Assembly: GCF_035967765.1 (NCBI RefSeq)
Contig: NZ_JAYWIT010000012.1
DNA from: Conexibacter stalactiti
Lineage (GTDB): Bacteria > Actinomycetota > Thermoleophilia > Solirubrobacterales > Solirubrobacteraceae
Length of the DNA: 64,000 bases
Strand: one strand, 5' to 3'
Made by a program: the position numbers and the translations under genes. Within the stretch, counting starts at the first letter, position 1. Each line of letters begins with the position of its first letter. The notes under the pieces were generated by a model. It was given only the letters and a program-made list of their open reading frames with translations, was not told the origin of the DNA and made no database searches. Below, one piece after another: positions 26,402 through 33,965 of this stretch.

Positions 26402-27165
26402 GCGACCGCCGCCAGCGTCTCGCCGGTCAGCGCCACCTGCATCTCCGCCATCAGCCCCGCGACGTCGCGGCCGCGCGGCGCGATCGAGGCCGCGATCCTT
26501 CCATCGCGCAGCGCGAGGATGCGGCTGCAGACCTCGATCAGGTCGGTGAAGCGGTGGCTGATCAGCAGGACCGCGACGTCCTGCTGCTCCAGCTTGCGCA
26601 CGACCTGCAGCAGCATGTGGATCTTCGCGTTGGAGAGCGCCGCCGTCGGCTCGTCCATCAGCAGCAGCCGCGGCGAGAACTCCAGCGCGCGTGCGACGGC
26701 GACGAGCTGCCGCTGCCCGCCCGACATCGAGCCGACCGGCTGGTCGAGCGGGATCTCGGCGCCGAGCTGCTCGAAGCGCGCGGCCGCCTCGCTGCGCATC
26801 CGCCCGCGGTCGAGCCAGCGCGCGCCGCCGATGCGGCGGCGCGGCTCGCGCCCGAGGAAGACGTTCGCGGCGGCGTCGAGGTCGTCGCACAGCGCGAGGT
26901 CCTGGTAGATCATCTCGATGCCGGCGGAGCGCGCCTCCAACGGCGAGGAGAAGCGGACCTCCTCCCCGGCCAGCTCGATGCTTCCGCCCGAGGGCGCGTA
27001 GACGCCGGAGAGGACCTTCACGAGCGTCGACTTGCCGGCGCCGTTGTCGCCGATCAACCCGACCGCCTCGCCCGCCGCGATCGAGCAGTCGATGCCGCGC
27101 AGGACCTCGGTGCGGCCGAAGCGCTTGGTGACTCCGTGCAGGCGCAGCAGCGGCGTGGAGCTCAT
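26398..27165 (-). CDS. Sugar ABC transporter ATP-binding protein, single domain
   Basis: A 255-residue ATPase: Walker A GDNGAGKST near 40, Q-loop in YQDLALCDDLDAA, signature MSGGQRQLVAVARAL near 150, Walker B LLLMDEPTAAL, H-loop in LISHRFTDL. Ribose-type importers usually have a double-length ATPase. This one has only one cassette, like the fructose FrcA type, so it should work as a homodimer. It overlaps the binding-protein stop and the permease start by 4 nt each. Confidence 0.93.
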   Translation of the reverse strand: MSSTPLLRLHGVTKRFGRTEVLRGIDCSIAAGEAVGLIGDNGAGKSTLVKVLSGVYAPSGGSIELAGEEVRFSSPLEARSAGIEMIYQDLALCDDLDAAANVFLGREPRRRIGGARWLDRGRMRSEAAARFEQLGAEIPLDQPVGSMSGGQRQLVAVARALEFSPRLLLMDEPTAALSNAKIHMLLQVVRKLEQQDVAVLLISHRFTDLIEVCSRILALRDGRIAASIAPRGRDVAGLMAEMQVALTGETLAAVA

Positions 27166-28301
27166 GGGTACGTCTCCGCGATCGTGTCGTGCGTGAGCAG
27201 CTCGTGCGCGACGTGCACCTCTTCGGGCACGTCTCTGCCGGCAGCGGCGTCGAGCGCGATCGCGACGAGGTACTCGGCGTAGCGCTCGGGGAAGAACGCG
27301 ACGCAGCCGAGCGAGTGGTTCTCCTCCGGCGGCGCCTGCTTGGCGACCTCGACGCCGACCTTGTCGCAGGTCATGCCGACGGCCTGCGCGTCGCGGCCGC
27401 TCTGCGCGAACGCCTTCGCGATGCCACTCGCGCGCTCGTCGTCGAGCGAGGCGCCGAGCACGTGCTTGGCCTGCGGGTTCGCGGTCAGCCAGTCGGTCGT
27501 GACGGTCAGCGCCTGGTCGCCGGTCGCCGCCGACATCCGCTGGCGCTGGATGCGGTCCGACGGCAGCGTGCCGCAGACCTCCTGCACGCCGTCGGCGAAG
27601 CCGGCGATGCGCTGGTCGGCCGCCTCGCCCTCCTCCTTGTTCTCGCCGAGGAAGACCCAGACGTCGTCGCAGTTCCACTGCTCTCTGGCGTACTCACCGG
27701 CGGCTCTGCCGCCGATCTGCCCGGAGGTGTAGTTGTCGGCGCCGAAGAAGATCGAGTTCGGCTGCCAGACGTCGATCGACGCGGTCGGGATGCGCGCCTC
27801 GTCGAAGATCCGCATCACGGCGTCCGACGCACCGGACTGCCAGTTGCCCGCGATCGCGAAGTCCGGTTGCTGGCGCGACAGCAGCTCGGCGCACTCGACC
27901 GCTCTGTCGGCCTTGAAGGCGGTGTCGCAGTAGAGCAGTCTGAGCCCGAGTTGCTGCGCGTAGCGCTCGACGCCCTCGCGGATCGGGATCGAGAACGGGT
28001 TCGTCGCCCACGGATCCATGTAGGCCAGCGTGAAGGGACCGTCGGGTCTCGTCAGCCGCGGCTCGAACGACGACGCGTCGCCGGGCACGACGTCGTATCT
28101 CCCGGCCTGCGCGTCATAGCGCCACAGTCTGCGCTGCGCCGGCGGCAGGTCGCCTCTGATGCCCGCCGTGCGTCTGGCGGCGAACGGCTCGCCGGAGTCC
28201 CCCGAGGTGCTGCTGCCCGAGTCCGCGGCGGTGCCCCCACAACCAGCCGCGAACAGCGTTGCGACCGCGCCGATGGCAGCGATCGTTGAACGGATGAACA
28301 C
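27162..28301 (-). CDS. Sugar-binding lipoprotein of ribose/rhamnose ABC type
   Basis: A 379-residue periplasmic-binding-protein-4 type lipoprotein. The GTG at 28301 follows GAGGAG and gives a signal peptide with lipobox FAAGC. The mature domain starts TLAYMDPWATNPFSIPIREG and contains AGNWQSGASDAVMRIFDEA and DNYTSGQIGGRAAGEYA, all typical of RbsB-like folds. It delivers a monosaccharide to the permease/ATPase encoded just downstream. The operon start carries a variant IclR-type promoter, and many arginines are AGA. Confidence 0.92.
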   Translation of the reverse strand: MFIRSTIAAIGAVATLFAAGCGGTAADSGSSTSGDSGEPFAARRTAGIRGDLPPAQRRLWRYDAQAGRYDVVPGDASSFEPRLTRPDGPFTLAYMDPWATNPFSIPIREGVERYAQQLGLRLLYCDTAFKADRAVECAELLSRQQPDFAIAGNWQSGASDAVMRIFDEARIPTASIDVWQPNSIFFGADNYTSGQIGGRAAGEYAREQWNCDDVWVFLGENKEEGEAADQRIAGFADGVQEVCGTLPSDRIQRQRMSAATGDQALTVTTDWLTANPQAKHVLGASLDDERASGIAKAFAQSGRDAQAVGMTCDKVGVEVAKQAPPEENHSLGCVAFFPERYAEYLVAIALDAAAGRDVPEEVHVAHELLTHDTIAETYP

Positions 28302-28365
28302 CGTCTCTCCTCGTTCAGGGGACCGATCGCGCTGCGGGTGCGTCGAGCCCCGCAACACGGTGGCG

Positions 28366-28394
28366 AACCTATCGCCATTTGCACACCATGTCAA
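28366..28394 (-). promoter_or_regulatory. Promoter with variant IclR-type operator for the ABC importer operon
   Basis: On the minus strand, -35 TTGACA (28389-28394), a 17-nt spacer and -10 TAGGTT (28366-28371). The spacer contains TATCGCCATTTGCAC (28370-28384, plus strand): one arm matches the family operator fully, the other is degenerate. The leader would be about 58 nt. The E2 gene starts divergently 41 nt beyond the -35. Confidence 0.6.
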
Positions 28395-28434
28395 TATGTT
28401 GCGATTCCGTCACCGCAATGAAGAGGTCCGCCGC

Positions 28435-29598
28435 ATGCCCGAGATCGTCATGCCCCGCCTGTCCGACTCGATGGAGGAGGGCACGATCATCAGATGGCTG
28501 AAGGCCGACGGCGACGAGGTCGCGAAGGGCGAGGAGCTGGTCGAGATCGAGACCGACAAGGCGAACATGACGCATGAGGCCGAGGCGGCAGGAGCGCTGA
28601 CGATCGTCGTGCCCGACGGCGAGACCCGCCCGATCGGCGAGCTGATCGCCTACATCGGCGAGGTGGTTGCCAGCACCGCCGCGCCGGCGCCGGCCGGCGG
28701 GCGCATCAAGGCGTCGCCGGTCGCGCGACGGATCGCGCAAGAGCTCGGCATCGACCTCGCGCGCGTGAGCGGCAGCGGCCCGGGCGGGCGAATCGTCAAG
28801 GGCGACGTCGAGCGACATGGCCCGAACGCCGCTCCCGCTCCCGCACCCGCCGTGGCGGCCTCGCCCGCCACCGCCGCGGCCGCGCCCGGCGACAACGCCA
28901 GCGGCAAGGGCGAGGTCACGACCGTCGAGCTGTCGCGGTTGCAGCAGACGGTCGCGCGGCGGATGGCGGACGCGAAGGCGACCGTCCCCGACTTCGCCGT
29001 CTCGACCGACGTCGACATGGCGGCCGCCGTCGCGCTGCGCGCGCAGCTGAAGGCGCTGTCGACCGAGGCGGCGCCGGCTCCGTCGTTCAACGACATGGTC
29101 GTGAAGGCCAGCGCGATCGCGCTGCGCGAGCATCCGCGCGCGAACGGCTCCTACAGAGGCGGCACCTTCGAGCTGTACGGGCGCGTCAACGTCGGCATCG
29201 CCGTCGCGGCCGCGGACGCGCTGATCGTCCCGACCGTGTTCGACGCCGACCGCAAGCCGCTCGGACAGATCGCGCTGGACGCGCGCGCGCTCGCGGGCCG
29301 CGTCCGCGCCGGCGAGATCACGCCGCCGGAGCTGTCCGGCGGCACCTTCACGATCTCCAACCTCGGCATGTTCGGCGCCACCGACTTCACCGCGATCGTG
29401 AACGGCGGCCAGGCCGCGATCCTCGCGGTCGGCGCGCTGCGCGAGGAGCCCGTCGTCGCCGACGGCGCCGTGGTCGCGGGGAAGCGCATGCGGCTGACGC
29501 TCTGCAGCGATCACCGGATCCTCAACGGAGCCGACGCCGCGCAGTTCCTCGCCCGCATCCGCGCGCTGCTCGAGGCTCCGCTCGCGCTGCTGATGTAG
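28435..29598 (+). CDS. Dihydrolipoyl acyltransferase (E2) of a 2-oxoacid dehydrogenase complex
   Basis: A 387-residue E2 chain: one lipoyl domain (1-76, lipoyl lysine K42 in ETDKANM), a peripheral subunit-binding domain near 88-123 (KASPVARRIAQELGIDL), an alanine/proline linker and a catalytic domain from 160. The C-terminal motif reads DHRILNGADAAQFL; the usual HxxxDG aspartate is asparagine here, as in some other actinobacterial E2 proteins. ATG start with AGAGG upstream, divergent from the ABC importer operon. It can pair with either E1 system of the island. No E3 (lipoamide dehydrogenase) gene is in the window. Confidence 0.9.
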   Translation: MPEIVMPRLSDSMEEGTIIRWLKADGDEVAKGEELVEIETDKANMTHEAEAAGALTIVVPDGETRPIGELIAYIGEVVASTAAPAPAGGRIKASPVARRIAQELGIDLARVSGSGPGGRIVKGDVERHGPNAAPAPAPAVAASPATAAAAPGDNASGKGEVTTVELSRLQQTVARRMADAKATVPDFAVSTDVDMAAAVALRAQLKALSTEAAPAPSFNDMVVKASAIALREHPRANGSYRGGTFELYGRVNVGIAVAAADALIVPTVFDADRKPLGQIALDARALAGRVRAGEITPPELSGGTFTISNLGMFGATDFTAIVNGGQAAILAVGALREEPVVADGAVVAGKRMRLTLCSDHRILNGADAAQFLARIRALLEAPLALLM

Positions 29599-29633
29599 CG
29601 GCGCGGGCAGCGGCCGGGAACGCGCGGGGACGA

Positions 29634-30128
29634 TCATGGCGCTGGCGCTCGCGCCGCGGAGCCGGCCGCGTCCCCGTCGGCCTCGCCGCCAAGATCGTCG
29701 AGACGGCCGCTGAGCCCGCGGAGCGTCGCGACGGCGCCTTGCAGCGACCGCAGCGTCGACGCGGCAGCCGTGCGGTTCGCCCACTGCACCTGCTGCTCTT
29801 CCGCGTACGCGAGCGCCGCGCGCCCCGCCTCGGTGATCGCGACCAGCTTCGCCCGGCGGTGACGGGGGTTGGCCTGGAACACGACCAGGCCATCCCTCGC
29901 GAGCGCCTCGGCCGTCTCGCGCACGCTCTGCCGCGCGAGCCCCATCGTTCGCGCTATCTCGGACACCCCTCTGGGACCGTGATCGACCACCCCCAGCACC
30001 TGCCACCGCGCGCTCGTCAGCCCCACCGGGCGCACCAGCTCGTCCCCCGCCGCGATGAGCAGGCCATTCAGCCGGAACACCTCGACGAGCAACTCCGAAA
30101 AGGCCCGGCCCCGGGCATCGTGCTCCAC
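29634..30128 (-). CDS. MarR family transcriptional regulator
   Basis: A 164-residue MarR protein with winged helix around residues 40-110: LTSARWQVLGVVDHGPRG, then VSEIARTMGLARQSVRET and a wing containing ANPRHRRAKLVAIT. The GTG start follows a GATACT -10 by 8 nt (-35 TTGACA at 30161-30166), suggesting a leaderless message. A perfect inverted repeat covers this promoter. It is divergent from the SRPBCC gene. The glycine/alanine-rich tail looks disordered. Ligand unknown; such proteins often sense phenolics. Confidence 0.9.
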   Translation of the reverse strand: MEHDARGRAFSELLVEVFRLNGLLIAAGDELVRPVGLTSARWQVLGVVDHGPRGVSEIARTMGLARQSVRETAEALARDGLVVFQANPRHRRAKLVAITEAGRAALAYAEEQQVQWANRTAAASTLRSLQGAVATLRGLSGRLDDLGGEADGDAAGSAARAPAP

Positions 30129-30145
30129 CGTCGCCGAGTATCGGC

Positions 30146-30169
30146 GAGTTGACAGGGGCCTGTCAACTC
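30146..30169. promoter_or_regulatory. Perfect palindromic MarR operator
   Basis: Inverted repeat with 11-nt arms GAGTTGACAGG and CCTGTCAACTC around a GG centre. It overlaps the TTGACA -35 of the MarR gene and lies about 55-80 nt upstream of the SRPBCC gene, so MarR probably represses itself and perhaps its neighbour. Confidence 0.8.
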
Positions 30170-30223
30170 ACGTGGTCGGAGAAACGGCGCGGGCCTGCGC
30201 GGCACGGGGCTATGCTCGCGCGC

Positions 30224-30709
30224 ATGCGCCGCCCTTGGTTCGCCTGCCAGCCGGTCGACGAGAGCTTCTTCGACCGCGCGCCGGTCGTCCTCAGAGCCTC
30301 GTTCGAGATTCCGCGATCAGCCGAGGAGGCGTGGGCCGAGCTGATCGCCGACAACCCGCTCGCGTGGTGCTCGGTCATCGACGGGATCCGCTGGACCTCG
30401 CCGCGCCCGTTCGGCGTCGGCACGACCCGCACCGTCACCTCGCTGCGCGGAGCCAACGTGCTCGACGAGCACTTCTTCCGCTGGGAGGAGGGGCGGCGCA
30501 AGTCGTTCTACGCCGTGCGCAGCAGCGGCCCACTGTTCCGCCGCTTCGCCGAGGACTACCTGCTCGAGCCGGCCACCGAGACCTCATCGCGCCTGACCTG
30601 GACGATCGCCTTCGAGCCCCAGCCGCTCGCCCGCCTCGCGACGCCGATCAACCGCCGCATCCTCAGCTCGCTGTTCCGCGACACGCGCAAGCACTACGCA
30701 GCGCAGTAG
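30224..30709 (+). CDS. SRPBCC superfamily (polyketide cyclase/START-like) protein
   Basis: A 161-residue protein with the helix-grip fold signature: VVLRASFEIPRSAEEAWAEL near 20, a central GVGTTRTVTSLRG, then LTWTIAFEPQPLARLATPI. It matches the polyketide_cyc2 group, which binds hydrophobic ligands. The ATG at 30224 is chosen since TATGCT sits 7 nt before it (leaderless); an in-frame ATG at 30212 is an alternative. It is divergent from the MarR gene and likely shares its operator. Function beyond ligand binding is not known. Confidence 0.75.
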   Translation: MRRPWFACQPVDESFFDRAPVVLRASFEIPRSAEEAWAELIADNPLAWCSVIDGIRWTSPRPFGVGTTRTVTSLRGANVLDEHFFRWEEGRRKSFYAVRSSGPLFRRFAEDYLLEPATETSSRLTWTIAFEPQPLARLATPINRRILSSLFRDTRKHYAAQ

Positions 30710-30716
30710 CGCCCGG

Positions 30717-33700
30717 CTACTCCGCGAAGCCGCAGCTGTCGATCGATCCGCTGTGGTCGAAGACCTCGGGCGTGTCGCGCAGCGTCGCGAACGGGTCCAT
30801 GCCGAGGCCGGCGACGTCCCACGTGTCGCCGGTCGGCGTGAACATGCGGTCGACGACCTTCTGCGACGGGTGCGTCCAGCCGCCGTGGAGCATCAGGAAG
30901 ACGCGCCAGCGCCGCTGGCCGTTCTCGATCGCGTCGAAGCCAGCCGCGTACGAGCTTCTCGGAGCGCCGTCGAACGGTCTGCCGGCGGCGCAGGAGAAGA
31001 ACAGCGGCGGGTTGTCCGGATCGACCGTCGTGCCGAGGTTCCAGGAGGGATAGGCGCGCGTCACGAGCTTGCCGTAGATCGTGCGGCCCATCGCGCGCAG
31101 CGACGCGTCGGTCAGTCTGTCGATCTCCGCGGGCGTCGCCGCGTACTCCTCGAAGCCCGCCTTGCAGCCGCCGGGCACGCCGGCGCGGCATCTCGCCCAG
31201 CGCCCGACCTCCTCCAGCTTCTGCGGGTCGCTGACGATCACGTCGCCGATCGGCGTGAATGCCGCCGTCGCCGCCTGCGCCTTCATCATGAGGTGGTTGG
31301 CGAGGTCGGTCGCCGCGACCGTCTCGTCGAGCGAGGGACCGCCGTCGGCGGCGCGCTGGACGCCGGTGCTGGCGAGCCAGAAGAGCGCCGAGGTGGTCGA
31401 GAGCGCACCGGTGACGTTCTCGGCCAGCTTCTCGCCCTCCAGGACGCCCTCCTCGACGCCGTCCTCGACCAGTCGGCCGGCGCCCGGCACCAGCAGGTCG
31501 ATCATCGAGGCGACGAAGCCGAGCGCGTCGACGACGAACGGCGAGTTCGCGTCGGTCGCGGCCAGCTCGCCGTCCAGCTCGTTGCCGAGCGTGAGCGCCT
31601 GGCCCCAGATCGCGCCGCCCTGCGCGGACTCCGGCGTCGAGAGCGCGGTCAGGTAGCCGCGCACGTGCGCGACCCAGCCCAGCTCTCTCACGAGCTGCTT
31701 CTGCGCGGCGGCGAAGTCGGCCGCCGCCGGCGCGCAGGCGAGGCTGGTCCCGTCGACCGGCTCGAGGTCGTCGAGGTCGAGGTTTCTGACGTCGTTCTGC
31801 AGCGACGTCGCGGCCGCCTCGGTCGTCAGGTCCGAGTAGATCGCGCGGATGTTGGTCCCCTGGGCGAGCGCGGCGCCGATGCACTGGATCGCCGCGCCCG
31901 GGCCGCTGCTCGCGTCGGGGTATCTCCACGCGGTGCTCGTCGGCCGCACCATCATCTGGTTGATCCGCTCGGCCGGCGGTCCGACGCTGCTGACGTTCGT
32001 CGGGCGCAGCTGCGAGGCGCGGTCGGGCACGAGCGCGCCGCGCAGCCGCGCCTCCTCAGCTCTGCCGGCGGCGTCATGGCTCTTGGCCTCGCCGGCGCCG
32101 GGCCAGCCGACGACGGTGTACTCCGCTCTCGTGCTCGTCGCGCTGGTGAGGAAGCCGTGGCGGGTGCCGCCGATCGCGGCGACCGTGTCGACGATGCGCG
32201 CGAACGGCTTCTCGGCGTCGTCGCCGGGCAGCAGCGCTCTCGGCGTCATCCCGGCGCCGCGCAGCGTCGAGAGCGCGATGATGCTGCCGTTCGCTCTCGC
32301 GCTGTCGAGGAAGTCGGCGAGGCTCTTCGTCGCCGCGAGCGTCGCCGGGCCGCCGCCGTCGATCGTGGCGAAGGTCTGGTTGCGGAACGCGAGCGTGACG
32401 GGGTCCCAGGCGGTGACGAAGTAGCCGCCGCGGTCGCGCGGGACCGTCTCGCTCGCCGCTCTGTCGCCGAATCTGTGCCCGATCGTGCACGTGCTGTCAG
32501 TGCAGCTGGTGACGCGCGTGTCGAAGGTCGGCCGCGCGCCCGGGATGAAGTGGAACTGGAAGTGCTGGTCGTGGATCAGGAAGCCGCTCATGCTGCCGTC
32601 GAAGCGGCCGGCGATGTCGGCCTCGCCCGACGTCATGCCCGGCACGCCGATGTACGAGGTCGGGCCGACGATCGGCGGCCGGTCGCCGCCGCCGCTGGGG
32701 CGGCCGAAGAAGCCCGTTCGGCCGAGCAGCGCGTCGTAGCTGGCGGGGGTCGTGTCAGCACCGGGGCGCCCGAGCGTGCGGGCGATCACGAGCGCGCCCG
32801 GCTCGCCGTTGCCCGGCGCCTGGCGCATGATCTCGTCGTTCGGGTCGACGAACATCGGCTCGTACGTGCTGCCGGGGGCGTCGGGCGAGCGGCAGTATCT
32901 CCACGCGTTGCCCGCGAGGCAGTACCCGTAGGTGCGGTTGTAGAGCGGCGTCAGCGTCTTGCGATCGAACGCGGCGACCTGCCACATCGCGGCGAAGCTG
33001 TCGCTGAAGTAGGCGCCCTGGCCGTTCACGAACCCGAGGTACGCCATCCGGTACTCGCTGCCGCCGACGCTGAGGCCGGGCTGGGCGGCGCCGGTCGAGG
33101 AACTCGACGGTGGCAGCTGCGTGTCGACCGGGACGAGCGGGTCGGCCGGGATCGCGCTGTACTCGACCGTGTCGGAGATCGCGCTCGCGCCGCTGCCGGC
33201 CGTCATCCGCAGCGTGTAGGTGCCGACTCTGTCGGGCTTCAGCAGCGGTCTCAGCGTCGCGGCCGCGGCGACCGCTCTGACGCGGCTGCCGCGCGGCTTG
33301 CCGACGACCGTCCAGCGCACGTCGAGCGCCCGCTTGCGTCTGCTGCCGGGCGGCTGGTGGAGGTGGCCGCCGAGGTGCGCGGGCGTGCCGGCGGTGACGG
33401 AGCGGTCGCGGCCGGCGCCGACCAGCGGCGCGCTGCGCGTGACCGTGAAGCGGACGGTCGCGGTGCGCGTCTCGTAGCCCCTGCGGGCGCGCACCCTCAG
33501 CACGTTTCTGCCATGGCGCAGCCCGTGACTGTTGGCGATCCACAGCGTCCGCCGGCCGCGTCTGGCGAGCGGGAAGTCCCTGCCGATCTGGCGGCCGTTG
33601 AGCGTGACGCGCAGGTCGCCGTGCTCGTGTCCGGCGCGCACGACGAGCTTCACTCTGTGGGCGGTGACGACCTGCCCCGGCTTCGGCGAGATGACGGGCG

Positions 33701-33803
33701 ACGCGCTTCTCGGCGCCGCGGCGACCGTCGCGGGGGCCGTGGCGACGAAGAGGGTCGCGAGCGCGCCCGCGGCTGCTGCCAAGTTCCAGCTGTCGAACCT
33801 CAT
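30717..33803 (-). CDS. Large secreted protein of unknown function with duplicated module
   Basis: A 1,028-residue exported protein. ATG at 33803 with GGAGG upstream; signal peptide cut after ATVAAA. Residues 30-220 look like two bacterial Ig-like/PKD-type beta domains. Two related modules follow: one near 265-420 (QVAAFDRKTLTPLYNRTYGYC start) and one near 480-600 (VTAWDPVTLAFRNQTFAT start). Both then have an ARTL/LSTL strand and a YIGVPG/YTVVGWPG strand. They recall the ILEI/FAM3 lectin-like fold, a tentative match. The C-terminal 400 residues are unique, with many cysteine pairs. Many AGA codons. DosR-like site in front of its promoter. Confidence 0.75.
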   Translation of the reverse strand: MRFDSWNLAAAAGALATLFVATAPATVAAAPRSASPVISPKPGQVVTAHRVKLVVRAGHEHGDLRVTLNGRQIGRDFPLARRGRRTLWIANSHGLRHGRNVLRVRARRGYETRTATVRFTVTRSAPLVGAGRDRSVTAGTPAHLGGHLHQPPGSRRKRALDVRWTVVGKPRGSRVRAVAAAATLRPLLKPDRVGTYTLRMTAGSGASAISDTVEYSAIPADPLVPVDTQLPPSSSSTGAAQPGLSVGGSEYRMAYLGFVNGQGAYFSDSFAAMWQVAAFDRKTLTPLYNRTYGYCLAGNAWRYCRSPDAPGSTYEPMFVDPNDEIMRQAPGNGEPGALVIARTLGRPGADTTPASYDALLGRTGFFGRPSGGGDRPPIVGPTSYIGVPGMTSGEADIAGRFDGSMSGFLIHDQHFQFHFIPGARPTFDTRVTSCTDSTCTIGHRFGDRAASETVPRDRGGYFVTAWDPVTLAFRNQTFATIDGGGPATLAATKSLADFLDSARANGSIIALSTLRGAGMTPRALLPGDDAEKPFARIVDTVAAIGGTRHGFLTSATSTRAEYTVVGWPGAGEAKSHDAAGRAEEARLRGALVPDRASQLRPTNVSSVGPPAERINQMMVRPTSTAWRYPDASSGPGAAIQCIGAALAQGTNIRAIYSDLTTEAAATSLQNDVRNLDLDDLEPVDGTSLACAPAAADFAAAQKQLVRELGWVAHVRGYLTALSTPESAQGGAIWGQALTLGNELDGELAATDANSPFVVDALGFVASMIDLLVPGAGRLVEDGVEEGVLEGEKLAENVTGALSTTSALFWLASTGVQRAADGGPSLDETVAATDLANHLMMKAQAATAAFTPIGDVIVSDPQKLEEVGRWARCRAGVPGGCKAGFEEYAATPAEIDRLTDASLRAMGRTIYGKLVTRAYPSWNLGTTVDPDNPPLFFSCAAGRPFDGAPRSSYAAGFDAIENGQRRWRVFLMLHGGWTHPSQKVVDRMFTPTGDTWDVAGLGMDPFATLRDTPEVFDHSGSIDSCGFAE

Positions 33804-33840
33804 CGCGCCTGCCTCCGTGCCACCCGTTGCCTGGCTCCTG

Positions 33841-33883
33841 ACAGTAGACGAGGGCAGGGTGCGATGACATGGACTCAGGTCCA
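33841..33883 (-). promoter_or_regulatory. DosR-like palindrome abutting the promoter of the 1,028-residue protein gene
   Basis: Palindrome TGGACTCAGGTCCA at 33870-33883 (arms TGGAC/GTCCA). On the minus strand it is followed directly by a weak -35 TGTCAT (33864-33869), 17 nt, and -10 TACTGT (33841-33846). The same geometry recurs at 52793-52835. Such an arrangement suits a response-regulator activator of the NarL/DosR type. Confidence 0.55.
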
Positions 33884-33920
33884 CGGTGGGGGCGCGCGGT
33901 CACGATCAGCGCCGAACGGT

Positions 33921-33947
33921 GGAGCCCCCGCCGGGTGCGGGGGCTCC
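33921..33947 (-). terminator. Strong hairpin downstream of the 33966-35099 gene
   Basis: Perfect 11-bp stem (GGAGCCCCCGC with its complement) and a 5-nt loop, 19 nt after the stop of the minus-strand gene. No T-tract follows, which is common in high-GC terminators. Confidence 0.65.
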
Positions 33948-33965
33948 GTCGTCTGCGGCCTGCGC

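Noticed and set aside
30149..30154. TTGACA as a -35 for the SRPBCC gene
   Set aside because: No -10 lies 16-18 nt downstream; its better use is as an arm of the MarR palindrome.
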